Shown here piece by piece: positions 45,620-52,988 of a DNA stretch of 64,000 nt. This DNA is from Albibacterium profundi (GTDB lineage Bacteria; Bacteroidota; Bacteroidia; Sphingobacteriales; Sphingobacteriaceae), in NCBI RefSeq assembly GCF_042159835.1, contig NZ_JBBVGT010000002.1, positions 2,108,001 to 2,172,000 of the forward strand. The letters are read 5' to 3'. Within the stretch, counting starts at the first letter, position 1, and each line of letters begins with the position of its first letter. The notes under the pieces were generated by a model, which worked only from the letters and a program-made list of their open reading frames with translations, searched no databases and was not told the DNA's origin. Made by a program: the position numbers and the translations under genes.

Positions 45620-45772
45620 TTAAGTAGAACTTCAGAAAAAAACATTTTAAAGAAAGTAAATCAGTAAAAGTTATAGCAAAAGCAAGAAAAAATGTAATAG
45701 CTCACTGTAAATGATTCAATATCTTTATATTAATAAACAGAAAAGAGAAATTCTAACTCTAAACTAAAAATC

Positions 45773-45988
45773 ATGAAACACCTATGGATGATTATTGGAT
45801 GTATCCTTCCACTATTATTGATTTTTTTAGCTCCCGCATTAGGGCTGAGCTCACAAGTTTCAATGTTTATTTTCATTGTATTCATGTTTGCCTGCCATTT
45901 ATTAATGCCGATGGTTCATGGCAGTCACGATCACAAGCAACAAAATTCAGAAACTACTAAATCAGAAAAAAAACATGGACACCATTAA
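45773..45988 (+). CDS. DUF2933 small membrane protein
   Basis: A 71-residue protein with two hydrophobic helices (MKHLWMIIGCILPLLLIFLA, VSMFIFIVFMFACHLLMPM) and a His/Lys-rich tail (HGSHDHKQQNSETTKSEKKH), the usual DUF2933 form. The family is common in metal-resistance islands; the function is unknown. The last codons overlap the next gene by 14 bp. Confidence 0.82.
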   Translation: MKHLWMIIGCILPLLLIFLAPALGLSSQVSMFIFIVFMFACHLLMPMVHGSHDHKQQNSETTKSEKKHGHH

Positions 45989-46253
45989 TGTTAAAAGGTT
46001 CGGCCTTGCAACAGGGCTTACTGCAACACTGCTTTATGTTGGTTGTATTTTGGTAATGGCCACCGTGGGTCATAGTGGCACAGTTTCATTTTTCAACGGT
46101 ATTCTTCATGGTATAGACACAACGTCAATTATCCTGACGGATGTTTCTTTTTGGGAAGTATGTATGGGTATTGTTGAAATTTTTATTATCGGTTGGCTGG
46201 TGGGTTCGTGTATTGCAGCTATTTATAATATCAGTTCAAAAACCAAATTGTAG
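45975..46253 (+). CDS. DUF5676 small membrane protein
   Basis: A 92-residue protein starting at ATG 45975 (MDTINVKRFGLATGLTATLL), with two long transmembrane helices and WEVCMGIVEIFIIGWLVGSC near the C-terminus, matching DUF5676. It overlaps the DUF2933 gene by 14 bp and ends 2 bp before the GAPDH gene, so the three are translationally linked. The function is unknown, possibly as a membrane partner of DUF2933. Confidence 0.8.
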   Translation: MDTINVKRFGLATGLTATLLYVGCILVMATVGHSGTVSFFNGILHGIDTTSIILTDVSFWEVCMGIVEIFIIGWLVGSCIAAIYNISSKTKL

Positions 46254-46255
46254 TT

Positions 46256-47287
46256 ATGAAAAAGATCAAAGTAGCCATCAATGGGTATGGCGTAATAGGC
46301 AAACGGGTAGCAGATGCTGTCAGCCTTCAGGATGACATGGAATTAATCGGTGTGTGTGATGTTGTTACAGATTGGCGCATCAAAATGGCAGTAAGTAAAA
46401 GTTACCTTGTTTACGGTTTTGACCAAGCAGTCAGTAATCAAATGAAGGAAGTCGGGTTTCCGGTAGTAGGCAGTTTGGATGATATGTTGCAGGCAGCCGA
46501 TATTGTAATTGATTGTACACCAAAAAAGATAGCGTCCCAAAACCTTCCAAAATATAGGCTAATGGGTATAAAATTTATTGTACACGGAGGAGAAAAACAT
46601 GAAACCACGGGGCACTCTTTTAGCGCGGAAAACAATTATGAAACTGCCATCGGACGTGAAAGCACTCGCGTTGTATCTTGCAATACAACTTCTATTGTGC
46701 GTACGCTTACGGCATTAAAAAATGCCGGACTGCTAAAGAAAGCAAGAGGCACATTGCTTCGAAGAGCAACCGACCCATGGGAAAGTCATTTAAATGGTAT
46801 AATGAATACCCTCGTTCCTGAAAAAGATATACCCAGCCACCAGGGGCCGGATGCACAAACGATTGATCCTTCTTTGGATGTAATTACTACCGCTATTAAA
46901 GTGCCGCAAACCCTAAGCCACCTTCATTACTGGAATGTGCAGCTTTCCCGGCAGGCGGCAAAAGATGAAGTATTGCAGGCATTCGCCAATTCCACCAGAA
47001 TAGCTATGATTAATTACAACGATGGGCTGCCAGCCAACAATACGGTGAAAGAACTGATGCTTGAAATGGGTCGTCCGTATGGCGATATGTATGAAGTAGC
47101 TGTATGGAAAGATATGCTGAAAGTACAGGGCGATGAATTGTTTTATGCTTACATAGTGGACAATCAGGCCATCGTTATCCCCGAAACCATAGATGCTATC
47201 CGTGCATTGACTGGAATAGAACCTAATGCTGAAAAGTCAATTATAAAGACGAACGCGAGCCTTGGCATAAAGCAAAGTTTTTATTAG
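46256..47287 (+). CDS. gap2-like: Type II (archaeal-type) glyceraldehyde-3-phosphate dehydrogenase
   Basis: A 343-residue enzyme. The Rossmann N-terminus KVAINGYGVIGKRVADAVSL lacks the bacterial GapA signature. The catalytic Cys is in TRVVSCNTTSIVRTL (Cys 142), and RRATDPWESHLNGIMNT resembles archaeal GAPDH (type II). It oxidises glyceraldehyde 3-phosphate with NAD(P) and phosphate to 1,3-bisphosphoglycerate. Bacteroidota chromosomes normally carry type I GapA, so this copy is foreign. It is 2 bp after the DUF5676 gene in the same operon. Confidence 0.9.
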   Translation: MKKIKVAINGYGVIGKRVADAVSLQDDMELIGVCDVVTDWRIKMAVSKSYLVYGFDQAVSNQMKEVGFPVVGSLDDMLQAADIVIDCTPKKIASQNLPKYRLMGIKFIVHGGEKHETTGHSFSAENNYETAIGRESTRVVSCNTTSIVRTLTALKNAGLLKKARGTLLRRATDPWESHLNGIMNTLVPEKDIPSHQGPDAQTIDPSLDVITTAIKVPQTLSHLHYWNVQLSRQAAKDEVLQAFANSTRIAMINYNDGLPANNTVKELMLEMGRPYGDMYEVAVWKDMLKVQGDELFYAYIVDNQAIVIPETIDAIRALTGIEPNAEKSIIKTNASLGIKQSFY

Positions 47288-47334
47288 TCGGAAAACAAAA
47301 GAAATAAGCAATCATATAATTAAAACGGAATAGT

Positions 47335-48438
47335 ATGAAAAAGAAATGGGCTTTGTATCTCGGAAATATTTTAGGCATAAAGGTGTTTATTCATTGGACG
47401 TTTGTGATACTTCTGGCTTGGGTATTCCTGATGCACACACAAATGGGTCATGGCTTTTCGGAAGCAATATGGGGAGTAGTTTTTATCCTTGCTTTGTTTG
47501 TTTGTGTGATATTTCATGAATTTGGACACGCTCTTACAGCTAAGCGGTACAATATTCAGACTAAAGATGTTACGGTTTACCCTATTGGTGGTGTCGCTAC
47601 TCTTGAAAGCATGCCGAGAAAACCAAAACAGGAATTGATGGTGGCATTTGCAGGTCCCGCCGTTAATATCGTTATTGCTGCTGCTCTGTGGATATATATG
47701 CAGCTTTCTGCTACGATGCCTGATTGGACTGTGCTAAAAAACGTGGATCACATGCAAACCGAGTCTTTTGTTTTCAATCTCTTTGTAGCAAATATCATTT
47801 TGGCAGTATTTAACCTTATACCGGCTTTTCCAATGGACGGTGGCAGGGTATTGCGAGCGCTTCTTGCTTTCAAAATGGATAGATCCAAGGCCACACGAAT
47901 TGCTGCCGAAGTAGGTCAATTTCTAGCAATTTTGTTAGTTTTCCTGGGCTTTTTCTTTAATTTCTGGCTTGTTTTTATCGGATTGTTTATATACCTAGGA
48001 GCCAGTAGCGAAGCTACTTATGAAGCTACACACAGCATACTGGAAGGCTATGATGTTCGAAAAGTGTTGATGACACGGTTTACTACCCTGCTTCCAAACG
48101 ACAGCCTTGAAAAAGCAGTTCAGATACTGCTCGACGGGAAGGAGCAGGATTTTCTTGTCGCTACAGATGGCAAAGTTCAGGGCGTGCTTTCGCGGAAAGA
48201 ACTGATACAGGGGTTGTCTGCTTTCGGAAAATCGTCTCCTGTAAGGAACAGCATGCGGACGGACTTCACAATACTTTCACCGGAGATGAGCCTGCAGGAC
48301 GTTTTCTCAAACATGACAACAAAGGGTTATAAGGTTTATCCAGTACAGGATAAAGGCGTACTGGTTGGCATGGTAGATAAAGAAAATATAAGTGAATTGA
48401 TTTTGGTGCAACAAGCCTTATCAGGAAAGAAAAGTTAA
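47335..48438 (+). CDS. Site-2 protease family zinc metalloprotease with CBS domains
   Basis: A 367-residue membrane protease. HExxH is in FHEFGHALTAKRYN (about 60-65), the second zinc ligand motif NLIPAFPMDGGRVLRALLAF is near 160, and about 6 hydrophobic helices precede two CBS domains (about 240-360; KVLMTRFTTLLPNDSLEKAV, FTILSPEMSLQDVF). This is the SpoIVFB/Rip3-like architecture, in which CBS domains sense adenosine nucleotides. It probably cleaves a membrane protein, such as an anti-sigma factor, in response to energy state. It lies 47 bp after the GAPDH gene. Confidence 0.9.
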   Translation: MKKKWALYLGNILGIKVFIHWTFVILLAWVFLMHTQMGHGFSEAIWGVVFILALFVCVIFHEFGHALTAKRYNIQTKDVTVYPIGGVATLESMPRKPKQELMVAFAGPAVNIVIAAALWIYMQLSATMPDWTVLKNVDHMQTESFVFNLFVANIILAVFNLIPAFPMDGGRVLRALLAFKMDRSKATRIAAEVGQFLAILLVFLGFFFNFWLVFIGLFIYLGASSEATYEATHSILEGYDVRKVLMTRFTTLLPNDSLEKAVQILLDGKEQDFLVATDGKVQGVLSRKELIQGLSAFGKSSPVRNSMRTDFTILSPEMSLQDVFSNMTTKGYKVYPVQDKGVLVGMVDKENISELILVQQALSGKKS

Positions 48439-48477
48439 CTAAGCCTATCAATCTGGCTTAAAGAAAAAAAACGAGAT

Positions 48478-49149
48478 ATGAATAAATCAATTTATAGCAT
48501 ATTATTTTTCACTCTGTTCCTATTTCCTTTTGCGACATTGAAAGCTCAGGACAACGCAATGTTGATTGAGCAAATAGAAGGCAAAAAGATAACAAGAGAA
48601 AGTTTTGACAAAAAGGGAAAACTTACAGGGAAGCAAATATTTACTGCCGGAAAAATGGCCCGAAGGGGCGGGACTTTCTTTATAAACATCAAAACTGAAC
48701 TTTATGACGAAGCACAGAAGTTAGAGTCAACCTACACGACCAATTATGAGTGTCGTCCCGAAGACGCTGACGTGCTTTTATCGGTCTTTGCAATCAATCC
48801 CAAAAAGAGGAAGGTCAGGGTGTCCGTGAAATCCGGGGATTTTAAAAAACTTTATGCTTTAGCGGCTGATGAAATGATACGCAGTATGAGTTTGACGATG
48901 TATGTGGAAACAGGCATTCTCAATTTCCTTGGGTCAAAAAACAATGTAGATGTCACCAATCGTGTGCTCATTAAAGAAAATAACAACCTGAAGATTACAG
49001 AAAAAATTTCCATTAAAGCTTATCTAATGGGCATACAGGTAAGAACAATTAATTATGACGTAACGGAATATTTAACGCTTTCGGGTTTATTGCAGAAGCA
49101 GGTATTTAAACAAGCGAACGGTGGTTATTTTACTGTTAGCTATAAATAA
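48478..49149 (+). CDS. Exported protein of unknown function (DUF3108-like)
   Basis: A 223-residue protein with a clear signal peptide (MNKSIYSILFFTLFLFPFAT, cleaved near LKAQ). The remainder is beta-rich, with alternating hydrophobic strands (LTGKQIFTAGKMARRGGTFF, VRVSVKSGDFKKLYALAADE, LLQKQVFKQANGGYFTVSYK). This resembles DUF3108-type periplasmic proteins of Bacteroidota, but the assignment is weak. It lies 39 bp after the site-2 protease gene, same strand, so may be its partner or substrate. Confidence 0.55.
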   Translation: MNKSIYSILFFTLFLFPFATLKAQDNAMLIEQIEGKKITRESFDKKGKLTGKQIFTAGKMARRGGTFFINIKTELYDEAQKLESTYTTNYECRPEDADVLLSVFAINPKKRKVRVSVKSGDFKKLYALAADEMIRSMSLTMYVETGILNFLGSKNNVDVTNRVLIKENNNLKITEKISIKAYLMGIQVRTINYDVTEYLTLSGLLQKQVFKQANGGYFTVSYK

Positions 49150-49185
49150 AATCAACTTGGAATGGCACATAAAAACAAGAAGCAG

Positions 49186-49230
49186 TTAAGTTCTTGAGCA
49201 AAAGGATTTTGAGAGCAACGGGTTGCTCTA
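49186..49230. repeat. 45-bp imperfect repeat with hairpin, copy 1 (upstream of aldolase)
   Basis: The order TTAAGTTC, N6, AAAAG, spacer, AGAGC, short gap, GGGTTGCTCTA matches 52845-52890. In this copy AGAGCAAC and GTTGCTCT form an 8-bp inverted repeat. An ATG follows 3 bp after the element (49234) and opens a frame running into the aldolase gene. Confidence 0.65.
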
Positions 49231-49317
49231 GTTATGCACTTTCCGGAATTGAAACCGATGCGGCAACGTCCTTTTCCAAAACAAATAGAAGTTTATGAAT
49301 TAAGTAAAGTTAAAAAA

Positions 49318-50379
49318 ATGAAAATAAACGAAAATATTGCAGAGCTATTAGGGAAAAAGGCATCCTTCTATTTGGATCACGTTTGTGAAAAAATAACGAA
49401 GGATGAATTACAAACCCCCGGTAAGGATGGTCTTGACCAGGTATTTGGAAATAGCAATAGAAATCCACAAGTACTGCGAAGTCTTTCCCAGTTGTACAAA
49501 CACGGGAATCTGGGGAGCACAGGCTACTTAAGCATCCTGCCTATCGATCAAGGTATTGAGCATAGTGCCGCTTTTTCGTTCTATAAAAACCGTGACTATT
49601 TTGACCCCGAGAATATAATAAAACTAGCCATTGAAGCTGGTTGCAATGCTGTGGCATCTACGTTTGGCGTACTGGGATTGAACGCCCGAAAATATGCCCA
49701 CAAAATCCCATTTATTGTAAAAATTAATCACAATGAACTGCTTACCTATCCAAATTCCTATGACCAAACACTATTTGGAAAGGTTAAATCGGCTTGGGAT
49801 ATGGGAGCTGTTGCCGTGGGTGCTACCATTTATTTTGGTTCAAAAGAAAGTAACAGACAGCTTAAAGAAATAGCCGAAGCCTTCGAAGAAGCACATAGTT
49901 TGGGAATGGCAACCATTTTATGGTGCTATACCCGTAATGATGCTTTTAAAACCGAAACGGAAGATTATCACACGTCTGCAGATTTAACGGGACAAGCCAA
50001 TCATTTGGGTGTGACCATTCAGGCTGATATAATCAAACAAAAACTTCCGACCAACAATTTTGGATTTAGAGAAATAGGATTTGGAAAGTATGACGATGCT
50101 ATGTATAAAGCGCTTACCACAGACCATCCTATTGACTTATGCAGATTGCAGGCGGCCAATTGCTATATGGGCAAAATAGGATTGATCAATTCAGGAGGCG
50201 GATCCAAAGGTGAGTCTGATTTAGTTGAAGCAGTTACAACGGCCGTAATCAATAAACGAGCAGGAGGAACTGGATTGATTATGGGAAGAAAGGCATTTCA
50301 AAAACCATTCGCTGAAGGGATAGAATTAATCAATGCGGTCCAAAGTGTTTATTTGAACGGCAAAATTACAATAGCGTGA
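49318..50379 (+). CDS. fbaB-like: Class I fructose-bisphosphate aldolase (FbaB/DhnA type)
   Basis: A 353-residue enzyme from ATG 49318 (MKINENIAELLGKKASFYLD). An in-frame ATG at 49234 adds 28 residues of unlikely sequence. Signature YLSILPIDQGIEHSAAFSFY (about 70-89), an active-site strand FIVKINHNELL, AVAVGATIYFGS, and the phosphate-binding LINSGGGSKGESD. FbaB/DhnA aldolases are widespread in Archaea; they split or form fructose 1,6-bisphosphate through a Schiff base. The pairing with type II GAPDH is archaeal in style. It is transcribed with the surrounding block, 168 bp after the preceding gene. Confidence 0.9.
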   Translation: MKINENIAELLGKKASFYLDHVCEKITKDELQTPGKDGLDQVFGNSNRNPQVLRSLSQLYKHGNLGSTGYLSILPIDQGIEHSAAFSFYKNRDYFDPENIIKLAIEAGCNAVASTFGVLGLNARKYAHKIPFIVKINHNELLTYPNSYDQTLFGKVKSAWDMGAVAVGATIYFGSKESNRQLKEIAEAFEEAHSLGMATILWCYTRNDAFKTETEDYHTSADLTGQANHLGVTIQADIIKQKLPTNNFGFREIGFGKYDDAMYKALTTDHPIDLCRLQAANCYMGKIGLINSGGGSKGESDLVEAVTTAVINKRAGGTGLIMGRKAFQKPFAEGIELINAVQSVYLNGKITIA

Positions 50380-50494
50380 AGTATTTGGTTAAAACATCAG
50401 TCCTTTAGGATTTCTAAGCTTATTTTAAAAAATCCTTGCCGAGGTCATAACCAATTCATTCAGCATTACCAGTAATGACAATACATATAAAAAA

Positions 50495-51340
50495 ATGAAA
50501 CACCCAATCAACATAGTGAAGTATTCTGGCGACGTGGTAGCTTTTAATGTAGACAAGCTTATTAATTCCTTAAGGCGTTCCCAAGCAAGTGAAGAATTGA
50601 TTCAACATATAGTAGCGCAAGTGGAAAACCAATTATATGATGGTATTTCCACCAAAAAAATTTATCAAATGGCGTTCAAGATGCTGAAGGATAAATCAAG
50701 GGTTAGTGCTTCAAAGTACAAGCTCAAAAAAGCCTTGATGGAATTGGGGCCATCCGGCTTTCCGTTTGAAAAATTGGTAGGTAAATTATTGGCCCACGAA
50801 GGGTTTGATGCAAAAGTTGGTGTGATTGTAAAAGGTAATTGTGTACAACACGAAGTAGATGTGGTAGCACAAAAGGATAATGATCATTATATGATAGAAT
50901 GTAAATACCACGGTGACCAGGGACGTTTTTGCAATGTGAAGATTCCCCTATATATCCATTCAAGATTTTTGGATGTAGAAAAACAATGGCTACAATTAAA
51001 AGGCCACGAGGCTAAATTTCATAAAGGAGGTTTGTACACCAATACCCGATTTACAAGTGATGCCATACAATATGGAAATTGTGTTGGATTATTATTGACA
51101 GGTTGGGATTACCCAAGAGGAAATGGTTTAAAGGATAGAATAGATAAATCCGGGCTACATCCGTTAACCGCTTTAACAACACTCACAAAAGCTGAAAAAA
51201 CAAAGTTATTGGATGAAGGTATTGTGCTTTGCAAAGAAGTTTACGGAAACCCAGGTTTATTAGAGAAAATAGGGATACCGAAAGCAAGACATAAAAATAT
51301 TCTCGAAGATTCAGAAGAATTATGCGCCACTCATATATGA
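50495..51340 (+). CDS. ATP-cone domain fused to PD-(D/E)XK nuclease domain
   Basis: A 281-residue protein. Residues 1-90 are an ATP-cone (INIVKYSGDVVAFNVDKLIN, SLRRSQASEELIQHIVAQVE, YQMAFKMLKDKSRVSASKYK), the nucleotide-sensing domain of NrdR and ribonucleotide reductases. Residues 95-230 are a restriction-endonuclease-like domain with EVDVVAQ (Asp 122) and MIECKYH (Glu 135, Lys 137), the PD-(D/E)XK core. The fusion suggests a nuclease controlled by ATP/dATP level. No methyltransferase is nearby, so it is not an ordinary restriction system. It lies in the same run as aldolase and beta-CASP genes. Confidence 0.85.
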   Translation: MKHPINIVKYSGDVVAFNVDKLINSLRRSQASEELIQHIVAQVENQLYDGISTKKIYQMAFKMLKDKSRVSASKYKLKKALMELGPSGFPFEKLVGKLLAHEGFDAKVGVIVKGNCVQHEVDVVAQKDNDHYMIECKYHGDQGRFCNVKIPLYIHSRFLDVEKQWLQLKGHEAKFHKGGLYTNTRFTSDAIQYGNCVGLLLTGWDYPRGNGLKDRIDKSGLHPLTALTTLTKAEKTKLLDEGIVLCKEVYGNPGLLEKIGIPKARHKNILEDSEELCATHI

Positions 51341-51379
51341 AGTCACAAATAAACAATTATTAATTTAAATACAAAAAAG

Positions 51380-51445
51380 ATGAAAATTGGAGAATTGCTT
51401 ACACACCTTTCTGGTGGTGGACACTATAAAATACCGGACAAATGA
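51380..51445 (+). CDS. 21-aa micro-ORF translationally coupled to beta-CASP gene
   Basis: ATG 51380 opens MKIGELLTHLSGGGHYKIPD plus a final Lys, and the stop TGA overlaps the next start as ATGA (51442-51445). Position and overlap suggest a translated leader, or the N-terminal stub of a lost gene, that feeds ribosomes to the hydrolase gene. No family is recognised. Confidence 0.45.
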   Translation: MKIGELLTHLSGGGHYKIPDK

Positions 51446-52818
51446 AAAACAATAAAATAAATATCCATTTTTTGGGTGCGGCAAGTACCGTAACCGGCTC
51501 AAAATATTTAGTGGACACGGGAGATCGTAAAATTCTAATAGACTGCGGTCTTTTTCAAGGGTTGAAAGAATTGCGCCTTAAAAACTGGGAGTATCTGCCT
51601 GTAGAAGTTTCAAAAATAGATGTGGTACTGCTTACCCACGGCCATTTAGACCATACAGGTTATCTCCCTCGATTGGTAAAACAAGGGTATAATGGGCATA
51701 TCTATGGCACCAATCCAACATTGGATATTGCCAAAATCATACTGAACGACAGTGCAAAAATACAGGAACAGGAAGCCGAGCGTGCCAATAAGGAAGGTTA
51801 TTCCAAACACAGTCCCGCATTACCACTTTACGATTTAAAGGATGTAGAAAAAACCATTTCACATTTTAAGGATATTCCTCAATCACAATGGATTCCATTG
51901 TTTGATGGTATCAGAGCCCGATTTAAGTATAATGGACATATTTTGGGTGCTACCTTCATAGAGCTAGATGTACACGGAAAACGCTTTGTTTTTTCGGGAG
52001 ATATTGGAAGAACAAATGATTTACTATTGTACCCACCCTTGAAACCGAAAAAGGCCGATGTTCTTTTCATAGAATCGACCTACGGAGGAAGGTTTCATCC
52101 TGATGAAGTGGAAGCCATTCCACAGATTGAAAAATTAGTCAACGACACCATCAATAGAGGCGGCAGCTTATTTATCCCAAGTTTTTCTGTTGAACGTGCC
52201 CAACTGATGATGCTTGTTTTTTGGAGATTGCTCAAGGAGAACAAAATACCAAAAGTACAAATGATAATGGACAGCCCAATGGGAGCCAATGTATTGGAGC
52301 TGTTCCATCGCACAAGGGATTGGCATCGATTAAAAGACAATGAATGTGATGAAATGTGTTCGTATTTTACAGTGGTAAGCAGTTATCGTGAAACTATGGA
52401 ATTACGAACTGACAATAAACCTAAAATAGTAATTGCAGGAAGTGGAATGCTTACAGGTGGAAGAATGCTCAACTATCTGGAATCACAAACGCAGAACCCC
52501 AAGAATACCTTGCTGTTTATAGGTTATCAGGCTGAAGGTACCCGTGGAAGAAAATTATTGGAAGGGGATAAGGAATTAAAAGTATACGGAAAATGGGTGC
52601 CTTTTAATATGGAGGTAGCTGAAATTAAAGGACTCTCGGCACATGCAGACCATGCAGAACTTATGGATTGGATGAGCAAATTAAACTATAAACCCGAGCG
52701 AATCTTTATTGTACACGGCGAAAAAGAAAGTGCGGAAGCCCTTCAAAAAGGAATAAAGAAAACATACGGATGGGATGCTGAAATCCCAGAACTCTACAGT
52801 ATTGAGGAAATAGAATAG
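51442..52818 (+). CDS. MBL-fold beta-CASP hydrolase (RNA-specific exonuclease family)
   Basis: A 458-residue enzyme. The metallo-beta-lactamase motif LLTHGHLDHTGYLPRL (about 63-78) binds two zincs, FSGDIGRTND supplies the bridging Asp, and the beta-CASP part has PSFSVERAQLMMLVFWRLL, GSGMLTGGRMLNYLESQ, LSAHADHAELMDWM and FIVHGEKES. This is the CPSF/RNase J-like group with strong archaeal and bacterial relatives acting on RNA. It could release nucleoside monophosphates or process transcripts. It is coupled to the micro-ORF and ends the metabolic block. Confidence 0.92.
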   Translation: MKNNKINIHFLGAASTVTGSKYLVDTGDRKILIDCGLFQGLKELRLKNWEYLPVEVSKIDVVLLTHGHLDHTGYLPRLVKQGYNGHIYGTNPTLDIAKIILNDSAKIQEQEAERANKEGYSKHSPALPLYDLKDVEKTISHFKDIPQSQWIPLFDGIRARFKYNGHILGATFIELDVHGKRFVFSGDIGRTNDLLLYPPLKPKKADVLFIESTYGGRFHPDEVEAIPQIEKLVNDTINRGGSLFIPSFSVERAQLMMLVFWRLLKENKIPKVQMIMDSPMGANVLELFHRTRDWHRLKDNECDEMCSYFTVVSSYRETMELRTDNKPKIVIAGSGMLTGGRMLNYLESQTQNPKNTLLFIGYQAEGTRGRKLLEGDKELKVYGKWVPFNMEVAEIKGLSAHADHAELMDWMSKLNYKPERIFIVHGEKESAEALQKGIKKTYGWDAEIPELYSIEEIE

Positions 52819-52844
52819 TTTTTAATCTTGAAAAATTAGAATTG

Positions 52845-52890
52845 TTAAGTTCCATATCAAAAGCAATAAGAGCGTTAAAGGGTTGCTCTA
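52845..52890. repeat. 46-bp imperfect repeat with hairpin, copy 2 (upstream of P1B-3 ATPase)
   Basis: Same arrangement as 49186-49230: TTAAGTTC, N6, AAAAG, then AGAGC and GGGTTGCTCTA, followed within 4 bp by an ATG that opens only a 7-codon frame. AGAGC and GCTCT can pair. Confidence 0.65.
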
Positions 52891-52988
52891 TATGAAGCTT
52901 TTTAAACCACATTGAAAATGTTACCTTGTAAAAAATACATTATTCTTCACTATAGCTAATAAATTTAAAAAATCTTAAATCTTTTTTT

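Noticed and set aside
50495..51340. Ordinary type II or IV restriction enzyme
   Set aside because: No methyltransferase is adjacent and the N-terminal ATP-cone is not a feature of standard restriction enzymes; kept as a fusion nuclease of unknown role.
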